Shown one piece after another: positions 1-8,948 of a stretch of 64,000 nucleotides of DNA. Source of the stretch: Microbacterium caowuchunii (lineage in GTDB: Bacteria > Actinomycetota > Actinomycetes > Actinomycetales > Microbacteriaceae); contig NZ_CP044231.1 in NCBI RefSeq assembly GCF_008727755.1, positions 2,046,001 to 2,110,000 of the forward strand. The letters run 5' to 3'. The translations under genes were made by a program, and so were the position numbers. Every line of letters starts with the position of its first letter. Positions within the stretch are counted from its first letter, which is position 1. The notes under the pieces were generated by a model. It made no database searches. It saw nothing but the letters and a program-made list of their open reading frames with translations, and was not told the DNA's origin.

Positions 1-2
1 GG

Positions 3-128
3 CTGGCGCTCGCGGCCACTCCCGACGGCCAAGACCCGCTGCGTCGCCAGTGGCGTCGGGAACGCGACCAGCTCCGCCGACTCCACAGACAGGAATTGCC
101 ACCCGGCTGGCGTGCGCTCATCGTGTGA
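3..128 (+). CDS. C-terminal fragment of an unidentified protein (partial)
   Basis: An open frame runs from the window edge to a TGA at 126-128 and gives 41 residues that end in PPGWRALIV. The visible part is rich in Arg, Gln and Leu and is probably helical. It is followed 48 nt later by a strong hairpin, which supports this as a real 3' end. I recognise no family from so short a tail. The upstream sequence would be needed to identify it. Confidence 0.5.
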   Translation: MALAATPDGQDPLRRQWRRERDQLRRLHRQELPPGWRALIV

Positions 129-175
129 CCGACCGGCGAGATACCGGCGAAACCCACGCTCACCCAGGCCAATCC

Positions 176-199
176 AACGCGCCCGAAAACGGGCGCGTT
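176..199 (+). terminator. Rho-independent-type terminator of the upstream gene
   Basis: Perfect 10-bp stem AACGCGCCCG / CGGGCGCGTT with an AAAA loop, followed closely by TTTT. It lies just after the stop codon at 128. Confidence 0.8.
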
Positions 200-270
200 C
201 CGTGTTTTCCAGGCCGGGGCACCCCAGTCGGACATCCTAAGACCGAATTCAAAAACCCGAGACGCAGAAA

Positions 271-311
271 AACGAGAAGGGCACCGGCTCGAAGCCAGTG
301 CCCTTCTCGTT
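271..311 (-). terminator. Terminator downstream of tRNA-Pro
   Basis: A 14-bp arm (271-284 with 298-311), one C.A mismatch, then four more pairs and a CGA loop. Read on the minus strand it follows the tRNA by about 40 nt and is followed by five T residues. The + strand side also carries TTTT, so it may work in both directions. Confidence 0.8.
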
Positions 312-352
312 TTCCAACCGTTTTGCCGTCGGTCTTACCAACGGCTCTCCGG

Positions 353-426
<74 letters not shown>

Positions 427-435
427 GAGCCGCCC

Positions 436-463
436 GCATGCGGGCAACTCGACTATCTTATCC
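436..463 (-). promoter_or_regulatory. Promoter core of tRNA-Pro
   Basis: On the minus strand a -10-like TAAGAT (455-460) sits in GGATAAGATAGT, followed by GTTGCCC and a GCCCGCATGCGGGC palindrome (432-445). The same core is found in the rRNA promoter near 26737, which supports the call. No clear -35 is seen. Confidence 0.6.
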
Positions 464-530
464 CGATCCGACACCCGCCGCGAACACACAGCCCATCCGT
501 CTGCATCTCGCGTGTGTCCCCGGTCGGCGG

Positions 531-536
531 TAGCGT
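531..536 (+). promoter_or_regulatory. -10 hexamer TAGCGT of the GNAT gene
   Basis: Ends 6 nt before the ATG at 543, so transcription would begin at or next to the start codon. Confidence 0.5.
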
Positions 537-542
537 CTCGAC

Positions 543-1124
543 ATGGCTCGCATCACCATCCTCCCCGCGACAGCAGAACGGTTCGACGACGTCGAGATGA
601 CCCTCACGGGCGGGGGCGACGGCAAGTCCTGCCAGTGCCAGTGGTGGCTGCTGACGAATCGGGAGTTCGAGGGCACGACGCAGGACGAACGGATGCGGAT
701 GCTGCAGGAGGAGACCGCGCTGCCGGTGCCCCCTGGGCTCGTCGCGCAGGTCGACGGTCGGGCGGCGGGATGGGTGCGCGTGGGGCCACGCAGCATCCTG
801 CGCCGCTTCGCCCGCTCACGGATCTACGGGCCGAACGCCCAGGGGTCCTGGGAGGACGAGGACGTGTGGGCGATCAGCTGCTTCAGCGTCCGTCGCGAGT
901 TCCGCGGACAGGGCGTGAGCAAAGCCCTCCTGACGGCGGCTGTGGAGCAGGCACGGGCGGAGGGTGCACGAAGAGTGGAGGCGTATCCCCGCGACACCTC
1001 GGTCTCCCGGCCCAGCGCCAACGAGCTGTTCCGGGGCGCACTCTCGAGCTTCCTGGCTGCAGGGTTCAGCGAAACGGCCCGCCCCCGCCCCGATCGTCCG
1101 ATCGTCTCCCTCGAGCTCACGTAG
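543..1124 (+). CDS. GNAT family N-acetyltransferase
   Basis: A 193-residue protein with a GCN5-related acetyltransferase fold. The acetyl-CoA binding motif A is visible as RGQGVSKAL at about residues 121-129, after the beta strand WAISCFSV. An unusual CQCQWW cluster lies near residues 30-35. GNAT enzymes move an acetyl group from acetyl-CoA to an amine; the substrate cannot be read from sequence. The ATG has no Shine-Dalgarno sequence but has TAGCGT 6 nt before it. It precedes a YhhN gene on the same strand, which has its own -10-like box. Confidence 0.85.
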   Translation: MARITILPATAERFDDVEMTLTGGGDGKSCQCQWWLLTNREFEGTTQDERMRMLQEETALPVPPGLVAQVDGRAAGWVRVGPRSILRRFARSRIYGPNAQGSWEDEDVWAISCFSVRREFRGQGVSKALLTAAVEQARAEGARRVEAYPRDTSVSRPSANELFRGALSSFLAAGFSETARPRPDRPIVSLELT

Positions 1125-1154
1125 CGCCTTCCGCGCCGTGCGCTCGCGCCGCGC

Positions 1155-1160
1155 TACCGT
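1155..1160 (+). promoter_or_regulatory. -10 hexamer TACCGT of the YhhN gene
   Basis: Ends exactly 6 nt before the GTG at 1167; no ribosome binding site lies between. Confidence 0.5.
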
Positions 1161-1166
1161 GGACCG

Positions 1167-1862
1167 GTGCGCACCGTAGCGGAACCCGAAACCGTCACCA
1201 CGCTGACCAGATCATGGTGGTGGGGCTTCGCCGTGTTCGCGGCTGCCTCCGTCGTGCACATCCTGGCCCTCGCTCTCGACGCCGGCGACGTCGCACGACC
1301 GACGAAGCTGCTCCTCATGCCCCTCCTGGTGCTCGCCGCACTGTGGGCATGGCGGGGAACGCGGCGCGGCGCCATCCCGGTCGCCCTCGTCATCGCGCTC
1401 ATCCTGTCCTGGTTCGGCGACGGCGCGGCCACCTTCTTCCCCTTCGCGCCGGAGCTCCCGATGATGCTGCTCTGCTTCGGGCTCGCGCACGTGGTCTACA
1501 TCTGGCTGTTCCTCACACGGCTGACACGACGGCGCGTCCCGATGTGGGCGCTCGTCTACGCCGCCTGGTGGCTGGTGCTCGTCATCGTGCTCTGGCCGCA
1601 CCTCGGCGGGCTCGCCTTCGCTGTCGCAGCGTACGGGCTCGTCCTCGCCGGGACGGCCACGGCCGCTGCGCGATGCGGCGGCGTGATCGCGCTCGGCGGA
1701 GCCTTCTTCCTCGCCTCGGACACCGTGCTGGCCTTCCGGCTGTTCCTGCCGGACGCGATGCCCGATTGGACGAGCCCCCTCGTCATGCTGACCTACTGCC
1801 TCGGCCAGGCTCTGATCGCCGCCGGAGTCGTACTCGCCACCTCCACCAGGGCGACCACATGA
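1167..1862 (+). CDS. YhhN family membrane protein (lysoplasmalogenase-like)
   Basis: A 231-residue polytopic protein with about eight hydrophobic segments. Family features include the early RPTK segment, a conserved acidic position in SWFGDGA and the late SDTVLAF motif. The family includes mammalian TMEM86 lysoplasmalogenase, which hydrolyses the vinyl-ether bond of lysoplasmalogens; the activity of bacterial members is mostly inferred. The start is GTG at 1167, chosen because it is the first start in frame and sits at the leaderless spacing from TACCGT. The 3' end overlaps the next gene by ATGA, so the two are probably translated together. Confidence 0.8.
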   Translation: MRTVAEPETVTTLTRSWWWGFAVFAAASVVHILALALDAGDVARPTKLLLMPLLVLAALWAWRGTRRGAIPVALVIALILSWFGDGAATFFPFAPELPMMLLCFGLAHVVYIWLFLTRLTRRRVPMWALVYAAWWLVLVIVLWPHLGGLAFAVAAYGLVLAGTATAAARCGGVIALGGAFFLASDTVLAFRLFLPDAMPDWTSPLVMLTYCLGQALIAAGVVLATSTRATT

Positions 1863-2242
1863 CCGACGCCACGTCTCCGGTCCGGGTCGACTCCTGGCTC
1901 TGGGCCGTCCGCGTCTACAAGACCCGATCGGCCGCCACCACCGCCTGTCGCGCCGGGCACGTGCGGATCGGTGGAGACCGCGCGAAAGCCGCCCAGCTGG
2001 TGCGACCCGGCGACGAGGTACGCGTGCGGATCGCCGGCTTCGACCGCACGTTGATCGTCCGTCAGACGATCGTCAAGCGCGTGAGCGCCCCCCTTGCCGC
2101 CCTCGCCGTGGAGGACCGCACTCCCCCACCGCCGCCCCGGGAGTCCATCCCGTTCACCCCGGTGCGGGACCGCGGTGCCGGTCGCCCCACGAAGCGCGAG
2201 CGCCGCGACCTCGACCGTCTGCGCGGGCGCGAGGACGAGTAA
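1859..2242 (+). CDS. S4-domain RNA-binding protein (Hsp15-like)
   Basis: A 127-residue protein whose first 60 or so residues form an S4 domain. It starts VRVDSWLWAVRVYKTRS, with the typical RVDxWLW entry and a later GHVRIGG turn. The C-terminal third is basic and proline-rich (PPPPPR, then RPTKRERR). Hsp15-type proteins bind stalled 50S subunits that carry peptidyl-tRNA; here that role is inferred from the family only. The ATG overlaps the stop of the YhhN gene (ATGA). Confidence 0.8.
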   Translation: MTDATSPVRVDSWLWAVRVYKTRSAATTACRAGHVRIGGDRAKAAQLVRPGDEVRVRIAGFDRTLIVRQTIVKRVSAPLAALAVEDRTPPPPPRESIPFTPVRDRGAGRPTKRERRDLDRLRGREDE

Positions 2243-2366
2243 AGGCGAAGCCGACGGATACCCCGACCGTTCCTCCCCCGTCGCTCGGGAACGGAGTTGT
2301 CCACGGCTGTCCCCGCACAGCGGATATGGGCGCTCCGATGTCGGACCCCCTCTGCACAATGGGAAC

Positions 2367-3752
2367 ATGTCTTCGAAGGTTCCGATCCGGCAGTTCGACG
2401 CAGAGCACACTGCGCGCGCCGCGATCGTGGCCGAGGTCCTGTCCGCCGAGGCCGCGGTCGCGTCTGCGCAGGCGGCGGCCGCCCGGGCCTACGCGAAAGC
2501 CGCCGCCCACGCGGAGGAGACGGCGCGAGACGGCGCCGCGCGCGACCGCGACATGGCCGCGCGATCCCTCGCGGCGGAGATCGGCTGCGCAGGCCGGATG
2601 TCCGACCGCACCGTCCAGCACCGCATGGATGACGCCGAGGCTCTCGTCACCCGATACCCGGCGACGGTCCTGGCCTGGGGCGAGGGGCGCATCTCGCAGA
2701 CCCACGTCCGAGCGGTCGCGGACGCGGGTCTTCCCCTCGATGCCGACGACCGGGCGTTGTTCGATGCCGCAGCCGTCCACATCTGCGAAGCCGAGACGCC
2801 GGCCCGGGCGAGGCGGCTGCTCGACATGCTCGCCGAGAAACTGAACCCCCGCACCCTCACCGAGCGTCACCGGGACGCCCGTGAGACCCGCGCCGTCCGA
2901 GTGCTCCCCCTGGCCGACGGGATGGCCGAACTCACCGTCATCGTCCCCGCCGCTCTGGCCCACGCGATCCATGACCGGCTCACCAGACAGGCCAGAGTCG
3001 TCAAGGATGCCGCTGAACGCGCGCGCACATCCGTGCCGGATGCCCCGCCCGAGGGCGCGCCCATGGTTCCCGCATCGTCCCCTGCTGCAGACCCTGAGCC
3101 CAGCCCGCACGAGATCATCGCGTCCGACCGGCGCACACTCGATCAGATCCGCGCCGATGTGCTCGCGGACATGCTCCTCACCGGGTGTCCGGACGCGGAT
3201 CCCACTGCAACCGGTGACGCGCCCGGTGCACTCGGCGCCATCCGAGCCGTGGTGCAGGTGGTCGTCCCGGCCCTGGTCCTCGCCGGCACGAGCGACGACC
3301 CCGCGGAACTGGACGGGCGCTCACCCATCGACGCGGACACAGCCCGGCGCCTCGCAGGCGGATGCACCGGATGGGACCGCATCCTCACGCATCCGGTCAC
3401 CGGCGACGTCCTCCGGACCGACAGGTACCGCCCGACCGACGCCATGAAGCGCTACCTCCGGGCGCGGGATAAGCACTGCAGGTTCCCGGGATGCCGCATG
3501 CCCGCCGTGCGGTCTGACGAAGACCACACCCTCGACTACGCCTTCGGCGGTCAGACGACCGTCGAGAACCTCGGGCACCTGTGCAAGCGCCACCACACCC
3601 TCAAGCACGCCACCCCCTGGACGGTGCGACAACTCGCGGGCGGGGTGCTCGAATGGACCTCACCCCTGGGCCAGATCTACAGCGACGACCCACCGGCGGT
3701 CGGACCCACCAGCGTCCAGTTCGTACCCGACGGCGACCCGCCGCCGTTCTGA
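2367..3752 (+). CDS. DUF222 and HNH endonuclease domain protein
   Basis: A 461-residue protein of the actinobacterial DUF222-HNH type (related to the 13E12 repeat proteins of mycobacteria). The N-terminal two thirds are helical and Ala/Arg/Glu-rich. The HNH nuclease motif lies near residues 370-412: CRFPGC, then DEDHTLDYAFGG, then NLGHLCKRHH, giving two Cys pairs and the catalytic His. The ATG at 2367 follows GGGAAC; a weak CACAAT box ends 6 nt before it. Such genes occur in many copies in actinobacterial genomes and their biological role is unknown. It stands alone, convergent with the next gene. Confidence 0.85.
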   Translation: MSSKVPIRQFDAEHTARAAIVAEVLSAEAAVASAQAAAARAYAKAAAHAEETARDGAARDRDMAARSLAAEIGCAGRMSDRTVQHRMDDAEALVTRYPATVLAWGEGRISQTHVRAVADAGLPLDADDRALFDAAAVHICEAETPARARRLLDMLAEKLNPRTLTERHRDARETRAVRVLPLADGMAELTVIVPAALAHAIHDRLTRQARVVKDAAERARTSVPDAPPEGAPMVPASSPAADPEPSPHEIIASDRRTLDQIRADVLADMLLTGCPDADPTATGDAPGALGAIRAVVQVVVPALVLAGTSDDPAELDGRSPIDADTARRLAGGCTGWDRILTHPVTGDVLRTDRYRPTDAMKRYLRARDKHCRFPGCRMPAVRSDEDHTLDYAFGGQTTVENLGHLCKRHHTLKHATPWTVRQLAGGVLEWTSPLGQIYSDDPPAVGPTSVQFVPDGDPPPF

Positions 3753-3817
3753 GTCGGCGCACGCCCACAGGACCGTCCTCCGCCCGCTCGGGCAGGAGTC
3801 CCACTCGCTCGGGCAGC

Positions 3818-3866
3818 TGTGCCCGGCTTGTCACTCGGGCCGTAGTGCCCGGCCTATCACTCCGGC
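3818..3866. repeat. Degenerate tandem repeat after the HNH gene
   Basis: Two imperfect 23-nt copies (3818-3840 and 3844-3866) share GTGCCCGGC and TCACTC. A third partial copy of the CACTC-GG pattern lies just before. The array fills the gap between two convergent genes and enters the last codons of the minus-strand gene. Confidence 0.45.
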
Positions 3867-4774
3867 AGGAGGTCCAGCAACCAGCCGGCGCCGTGCACAG
3901 TGGCACCCACCGCGGCGCAGCGCTGAGCGAGTTCACGGTCGCTCGTGACGACCGTGACCACGTCGCCGGCTGCCACCCGCTCACTCGCCTGAGCGACGAT
4001 CGCGTCATCCCCCGCTGCCGGCGCCGGAACGACACGGACCGGCCCGTTGACACCGTCGGAGGGTGCAGACGCGGCGCGCGCCTTCCCCTCCACCACCACA
4101 TCGAACTCCGGGTACCAGGTGTCGGCGCCGAGCCCCAACGCCGACGCAGGCACACCGGCCCGCGCGAGCGCGTCGAACCGGGTGAGCAGCCGTCTTGTCG
4201 CGCCCGCTCGATCGCGCCACCATCCGTCCGGCACCGCCCCGACGACGTTCGCCGCATCGACGATCACGGTCGGGCGGACATCGATGAGCGCGCGCAGCAT
4301 GGCCCACGAGTCGCCGAAACCGGGATGCAGCGGGTAGTCCGCGACCTGGTCGACCGGCACCCACGACAGCTCCACGCTCTCCGGGTCGCTGATCACGGGT
4401 TCGAACGGCTCGACGACGTCGGCGAGGAGCGTCGTGTACGACCAGTACCCGAGCTCGAGAACACTCAGAAGCCGGGGACGCACCGCACCATCCGGTACGC
4501 CCGCCTCTTCCGTCGCCTCGCGCACGGCGCCGTCCGTGGCGGACTCGCCCTCGTGCCGGGCACCGCCGGGGAGGCCCCACGTCCCCCCGAAGTGACTCCA
4601 GGAGACGCGGTGCTGCAGCAGCACGCCGCGCGCGGCATCCACCGCAAGCAGACCAGCGGCGCCGAAACGCCCCCAGTACCGCTCGCCCGTGGGGGCGATC
4701 ACCCAGGCGTCGCCGGCATCGCGCGGACCGAGCGGGCGGCGCGGCTCGTCGGGGCGGGGAGGCTCAATCGTCAC
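3857..4774 (-). CDS. NUDIX hydrolase fused to a NYN/PIN-like domain
   Basis: A 305-residue protein with two domains. Residues about 22-160 form a NUDIX hydrolase with a complete NUDIX box at 71-93 (GARHEGE, then REATEEAGV). Residues about 165-305 look like a NYN or PIN-type nuclease domain: VIVDAANVVG with Asp173, AGDDAIV with Asp256 and Asp257, VVTSDRELA with Asp279, and a final GAGWLLDLL. NUDIX enzymes cleave nucleoside diphosphates linked to another group; PIN/NYN domains cleave RNA. The fusion suggests RNA end processing or turnover of damaged nucleotides, but this is inference. The start is GTG at 4774. It lies 35 nt after der. Confidence 0.75.
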   Translation of the reverse strand: MTIEPPRPDEPRRPLGPRDAGDAWVIAPTGERYWGRFGAAGLLAVDAARGVLLQHRVSWSHFGGTWGLPGGARHEGESATDGAVREATEEAGVPDGAVRPRLLSVLELGYWSYTTLLADVVEPFEPVISDPESVELSWVPVDQVADYPLHPGFGDSWAMLRALIDVRPTVIVDAANVVGAVPDGWWRDRAGATRRLLTRFDALARAGVPASALGLGADTWYPEFDVVVEGKARAASAPSDGVNGPVRVVPAPAAGDDAIVAQASERVAAGDVVTVVTSDRELAQRCAAVGATVHGAGWLLDLLPE

Positions 4775-4809
4775 CGTTCCACCCTGTCATAGTCGCGCCG
4801 GCCCGCCGG

Positions 4810-6333
4810 TCACCGCTGCTTGCGTTCGCGCACCCGCATGTTGATGACGATGGGCGAACCTTCGAAGCCGTAGATCTCGCGCAGCCGACGCTGGATGAAG
4901 CGGCGGTAGCCGGGGTCGAGGAACCCGGTCGTGAACAGCACGAATGTCGGCGGGCGCGTGCTCGCCTGGGTCCCGAACAGGATGCGGGGCTGCTTGCCAC
5001 CGCGCAGCGGGTGCGGGTGCTCGGCGACGAGCTCCGAGAGGAACGCGTTGAACTTGCCCGTCGAGATGCGCTGATCCCACGACTCGAGAGCCGTCTCGAG
5101 CGCCGGCACGAGCTTGTCGAGGTGACGTCCGGTGCGCGCGGAGATGTTCACCCGCGGTGCCCACGCCACGTGGGCGAGGTCCTGCTCGATCTCGCGCTCC
5201 AGATAGCGACGCCGGTCGATGTTCTCCATCTCCGGGGTGTTCAGCAGGTCCCACTTGTTGAAGGCCAGGACGAGCGCGCGCCCGGATTCGAGCACCATGT
5301 CGATGATGCGGACGTCCTGCTCGCTGAGCGGCTGCGAGATGTCGAGCACGACCACGGCCACCTCGGCCTTCTCGAGCGCCGCCGACGTGCGCAGCGACGC
5401 GTAGAAGTCGGCGCCCTGCGACAGGTGCACGCGGCGGCGGATGCCGGCGGTGTCGACCAGACGCCACAGCTTGCCGCCGAGCTCGACGATCTCGTCGACC
5501 GGGTCGCGCGTGGTGCCGGCGAGCTCGTTCACGACGACGCGCTCCTCGCCCGCCGCCTTGTTCAGCAGCGACGACTTGCCGACGTTCGGGCGTCCGAGGA
5601 TCGCGACGCGGCGCGGACCACCGATTTCGTGCTTGGCGACGGCGGACACGTCCGGCAGCACCTTCATGACGTGGTCGAGCAGGTCGGCCACGCCGCGGCC
5701 GTGGATCGCGGAGACCGGATACGGCTCGCCGAGTCCGAGGTTCCAGAGCGCAGCCGCCTCCGGCTCGTGCCGGGCGTCGTCGATCTTGTTCGCGACCAGC
5801 AGCACGGGCTTCCCGCTCCGGCGGAGGAGCTTCACCACGTGCTCATCGGTCGAGGTCGCACCGACCATGGCGTCCACGACGAACAGGACGACGTCGGCGA
5901 GATCGATCGCGATCTCCGCCTGAGCGGCGACGGACTTGTCGATGCCGCGGGCGTCCGGCTCCCACCCGCCGGTGTCCACGAGGGAGAAGCGACGCTCCAT
6001 CCACTCCGCCTTGTAGGTGACGCGGTCGCGGGTCACGCCGGGGGTGTCCTCGACGACCGCCTCGCGACGGCCGAGGATGCGGTTCACGAGCGCCGACTTG
6101 CCCACGTTCGGCCGGCCCACGATCGCGACCACCGGAAGCGCCGGAAGGTACTCGATACCGTCCCCGGAGCCGACCAGCCCGGACAGGACCGCGGCATCCT
6201 CCTCGTCCAGGTCGTAGTCGGACAGCGACGCCCGGAGCGCGACGGCCCGCTGCTCGGCGAGCGTCTCGTCCAGGTCCGCCAGCCTCTCCTCCAGCTGGTC
6301 CGGCCCTGCTTCGTACTCGTCCTCAGCGCGCAT
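4810..6333 (-). CDS. der: Ribosome biogenesis GTPase Der (EngA)
   Basis: A 507-residue tandem GTPase needed for 50S subunit assembly. The first P-loop GRPNVGKS is at residues 73-80 and the second near 250, with a C-terminal KH-like domain. The DxxG (VDTGGWE, VDTAGIR) and NKxD (NKID, NKWD) motifs are present in both G domains. The first 60 or so residues are an acidic extension ([13 protein letters not shown]), common in actinobacterial Der. The start ATG lies inside the end of cmk (11-nt overlap), so the two are co-translated. Confidence 0.97.
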   Translation of the reverse strand: MRAEDEYEAGPDQLEERLADLDETLAEQRAVALRASLSDYDLDEEDAAVLSGLVGSGDGIEYLPALPVVAIVGRPNVGKSALVNRILGRREAVVEDTPGVTRDRVTYKAEWMERRFSLVDTGGWEPDARGIDKSVAAQAEIAIDLADVVLFVVDAMVGATSTDEHVVKLLRRSGKPVLLVANKIDDARHEPEAAALWNLGLGEPYPVSAIHGRGVADLLDHVMKVLPDVSAVAKHEIGGPRRVAILGRPNVGKSSLLNKAAGEERVVVNELAGTTRDPVDEIVELGGKLWRLVDTAGIRRRVHLSQGADFYASLRTSAALEKAEVAVVVLDISQPLSEQDVRIIDMVLESGRALVLAFNKWDLLNTPEMENIDRRRYLEREIEQDLAHVAWAPRVNISARTGRHLDKLVPALETALESWDQRISTGKFNAFLSELVAEHPHPLRGGKQPRILFGTQASTRPPTFVLFTTGFLDPGYRRFIQRRLREIYGFEGSPIVINMRVRERKQR

Positions 6334-7009
6334 TCTGCACCTCCTGCATGTTCCCGATGAGGGCGATGAGCGCCGACACCGATCCTTCGAAATCGAGATC
6401 CGTGGAGTCGACGACGTCGACCCCCGGAGCCGCCGTCATGAAGTCCACGACGGCGGAGTCGGATGCATCACGCCGGTGCAGTGCGTCTGCGACGGCCGCG
6501 GCATCCTGTCCGGTCAGCTCGGCCGAGCGGCGGGCGGCGCGCACCTCGGGCGAGGCGGTCAGCAGCACGCGCACCGGAGCGTCCGGGGCGACGACGGTCG
6601 TGATGTCGCGTCCTTCGACGACGACACCCGGGCGTTCGGAGTCGGCCACGAGCTCGCGGAACCGGCCGTTCAGCGTCTCGCGGATGACGGGGACCCGGGC
6701 GACACCGCTCACGGCCTCGGCGACCCGGGTCTCGCGGATGGCGGATGTCACGTCGACATCACCCACCCGCACCCAGTAGTCATCGGGGTCGAGGGATATC
6801 CCGGCCTCGAACTCCCCCATCGCCTCGGTCACCGCGGTGGCATCCGACGTGTCCAGCCGGCGTTCCAGCGCGAACCAGGCGAGGGCGCGGTACATCGCCC
6901 CGGTGTCGAGGTAGCCGAAGCCGAGCCGGCGGGCCACCTCTTTCGACACGGAGGACTTGCCGCTCCCGGCGGGGCCGTCCACGGCGACGAGGAAGACGTC
7001 CTCAGTCAT
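6323..7009 (-). CDS. cmk: Cytidylate kinase
   Basis: A 228-residue CMP/dCMP kinase that makes CDP and dCDP. The P-loop GPAGSGKSS is near residues 12-20, followed by [10 protein letters not shown], and GRDITT in the middle. I start it at the ATG at 7009, which overlaps the tyrA stop by 8 nt; a TTG five codons upstream (7024) is possible but less likely. Neighbours tyrA and der are the usual ones in Actinobacteria. Confidence 0.95.
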   Translation of the reverse strand: MTEDVFLVAVDGPAGSGKSSVSKEVARRLGFGYLDTGAMYRALAWFALERRLDTSDATAVTEAMGEFEAGISLDPDDYWVRVGDVDVTSAIRETRVAEAVSGVARVPVIRETLNGRFRELVADSERPGVVVEGRDITTVVAPDAPVRVLLTASPEVRAARRSAELTGQDAAAVADALHRRDASDSAVVDFMTAAPGVDVVDSTDLDFEGSVSALIALIGNMQEVQNAR

Positions 7010-8129
7010 TGGCTGTACTCGCAATCTTCCATCCGCGCGACTCCAGGCCCGCGACGGCGGGGCCTGCGGCGCTCGGCGCGACGCTGATCTCAGCGAGGCC
7101 GAATTGGGCGCCGGGAGAATGCTCCAGGCGCAGGTCTTCCACGTTCACGCCCAGCTCGCCGAGCTCCCCGAAGAGCCGGCCGAGCTGGCCCGGGGTGTCG
7201 TCGACCATGACGACGATCGTCTCGAAGCGGCGGTTCTGTCCATGCTTGCCGGGGAGGCGTTCGACGCCCTGGTTCCCGCGGCGGATGGTGTCGGCCACCG
7301 TCTTGCGCGCACCGGGCGCGTCGGGTGCCCGCAGCGCGTCGGCGACTCCGGCGAGGTCGGCCGCGAGCTCGTCGAGCACCGCCACGACGGGTTCGGCGTT
7401 CGCGCCCAGGATCTGCACCCAGAGTTCGGGAGCGGACGCGGCGATGCGCGTCGTGTCGCGGACGCCCTGGCCGGCCAGGCGCAGCAGCCCCTCCGGAGCC
7501 GGGACGAACCGGCTGGCGAGCAGGCTGGCCACCAGCTGCGGTACGTGCGAGACGAGCGCGACCGAGCGGTCGTGCTCGTCGGGAGTCATCTCGAGGGGTG
7601 TCGCGCCGAGGTCCAATGCCAGGCCCTCCACGAGGAGCAGATCGGACGCCGACGTCTCCTCGTCCCGGCAGACCACCCACGGCCGTCCCACGAAGAGGTC
7701 GGCACGCGCGGCGATGGCGCCGCCCCGCTCGCGTCCGGCGAGCGGATGGGAGCCGATGTAGCGGCGGAGGTCCACGCCGCGCTCGCGCAGGGTGTGCAGC
7801 GGGGCGAGCTTCACGCTCGCGACGTCCGTCACGACGGCCTGCGGATGGTCGCCGAGTTCGCGCTCGATCACATCTGCGGTGACATCGGGCGGGACCGCCA
7901 CGACCACGAGGATCGGCCGGTCGTCGGCGCGCGCGGCGCGCCCCGCGCCGTAGTCCACGGCGAGACGCAACTGTGCCGGAGAGGTGTCGTCGAGGGCGAC
8001 GTCGACGCCGAGCGCGGTCAGGGCATGACCGATGCTGGCTCCCAGCAGTCCGGCACCGACGATGCGGACGGTGCCGGGGGTGCGCACGGCGACGCGCGCT
8101 GATGCGGCGTGAGGGATGGTCTCGCTCAC
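7002..8129 (-). CDS. tyrA: Prephenate dehydrogenase with ACT domain
   Basis: A 375-residue enzyme of tyrosine synthesis. It oxidises and decarboxylates prephenate (or arogenate) with NAD(P). The Rossmann motif [14 protein letters not shown] is near residues 20-35, the family motif [11 protein letters not shown] near 130, and [11 protein letters not shown] near 200. A C-terminal ACT domain ([16 protein letters not shown]) probably binds an amino acid effector such as tyrosine. The ATG overlaps the rluB stop (ATGA). Confidence 0.95.
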   Translation of the reverse strand: MSETIPHAASARVAVRTPGTVRIVGAGLLGASIGHALTALGVDVALDDTSPAQLRLAVDYGAGRAARADDRPILVVVAVPPDVTADVIERELGDHPQAVVTDVASVKLAPLHTLRERGVDLRRYIGSHPLAGRERGGAIAARADLFVGRPWVVCRDEETSASDLLLVEGLALDLGATPLEMTPDEHDRSVALVSHVPQLVASLLASRFVPAPEGLLRLAGQGVRDTTRIAASAPELWVQILGANAEPVVAVLDELAADLAGVADALRAPDAPGARKTVADTIRRGNQGVERLPGKHGQNRRFETIVVMVDDTPGQLGRLFGELGELGVNVEDLRLEHSPGAQFGLAEISVAPSAAGPAVAGLESRGWKIASTAND

Positions 8130-8914
8130 TCGTTCTCCTGCTCTCCGGGCGGCGCCTCCTCGGCACCGCGGCGCGCGAGCGTGAGAAGCGCACCCCGCTC
8201 CACTGTAGTCAACTCCCGCGTCCGTCCCAGCGCGAGGGTCCCGAGGTGCAGCGGGCCGAACTGCCGGCGCACCAGCTCGCGGACGGGGTGACCGACCTCG
8301 GCGAGCATGCGCCGCACGATCCGGTTCCGTCCCGAGTGCAGCGTCAGCTCCACCAGGCTCGTCTCCCCGGAGGTGTCCAGGAGACGCGCCTTGTCCGCGC
8401 GGATCGGGCCGTCCTCGAGGTCGATCCCCCGGGTCAGCCGGGCGATGGTCTGCGCGGTCATGCGGCCCTCGACCTTCGCGATGTACACCTTGGTGACGCC
8501 GAAGGACGGATGTGCCAGCACGTGCGCGAGGGCTCCGTCGTTGGTGAGGATCAGCAGCCCGCTCGTGTCGGCGTCCAAGCGCCCCACGTTGTAGAGCCGC
8601 TCTTCCCAGTCCTTGGTGTACTGACGCAGGTCAGGACGTCCCCGGTCGTCGGCCATGGTGCTGACGACACCGGTGGGCTTGTTGAGCATCACGTAGCGCT
8701 TCGACTGGTCGAGCTGGATGGCCGTGCCGTCGACGTCGACGAGGTCGGTCTCCGGGTGGATGCGGCTGCCGAGCTCGGTGACCGTCTCGCCGTTCACCCG
8801 GACGCGCCCGGCGACGATGAGGTCCTCGGCCACGCGACGGGACGCGACGCCGGCGTTCGCCAGCACCTTCTGCAGGCGGACGCCCTCGGTATCGGCGGGT
8901 CCTTGTTCGCTCAC
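8126..8914 (-). CDS. rluB: RluB-family 23S rRNA pseudouridine synthase
   Basis: A 262-residue protein with an N-terminal S4 domain (VRLQKVLANAGVASRR) and the catalytic motif GRLDADTSGLLILTND, whose Asp attacks the uridine. RSRNRIVRRM-type (here GRNRIVRRML) near the C-terminus is typical of RluB/E/F. The start is GTG at 8914: a perfect AGGAGG lies at 8922-8927, 7 nt upstream. A longer frame from 8986 would overlap scpB by 38 nt and has no such site. It belongs to the scpA-scpB-rluB cluster conserved in Gram-positives. Confidence 0.93.
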   Translation of the reverse strand: MSEQGPADTEGVRLQKVLANAGVASRRVAEDLIVAGRVRVNGETVTELGSRIHPETDLVDVDGTAIQLDQSKRYVMLNKPTGVVSTMADDRGRPDLRQYTKDWEERLYNVGRLDADTSGLLILTNDGALAHVLAHPSFGVTKVYIAKVEGRMTAQTIARLTRGIDLEDGPIRADKARLLDTSGETSLVELTLHSGRNRIVRRMLAEVGHPVRELVRRQFGPLHLGTLALGRTRELTTVERGALLTLARRGAEEAPPGEQENE

Positions 8915-8948
8915 TGTCTTTCCTCCTGCTGTGCACGCACACGCATGC

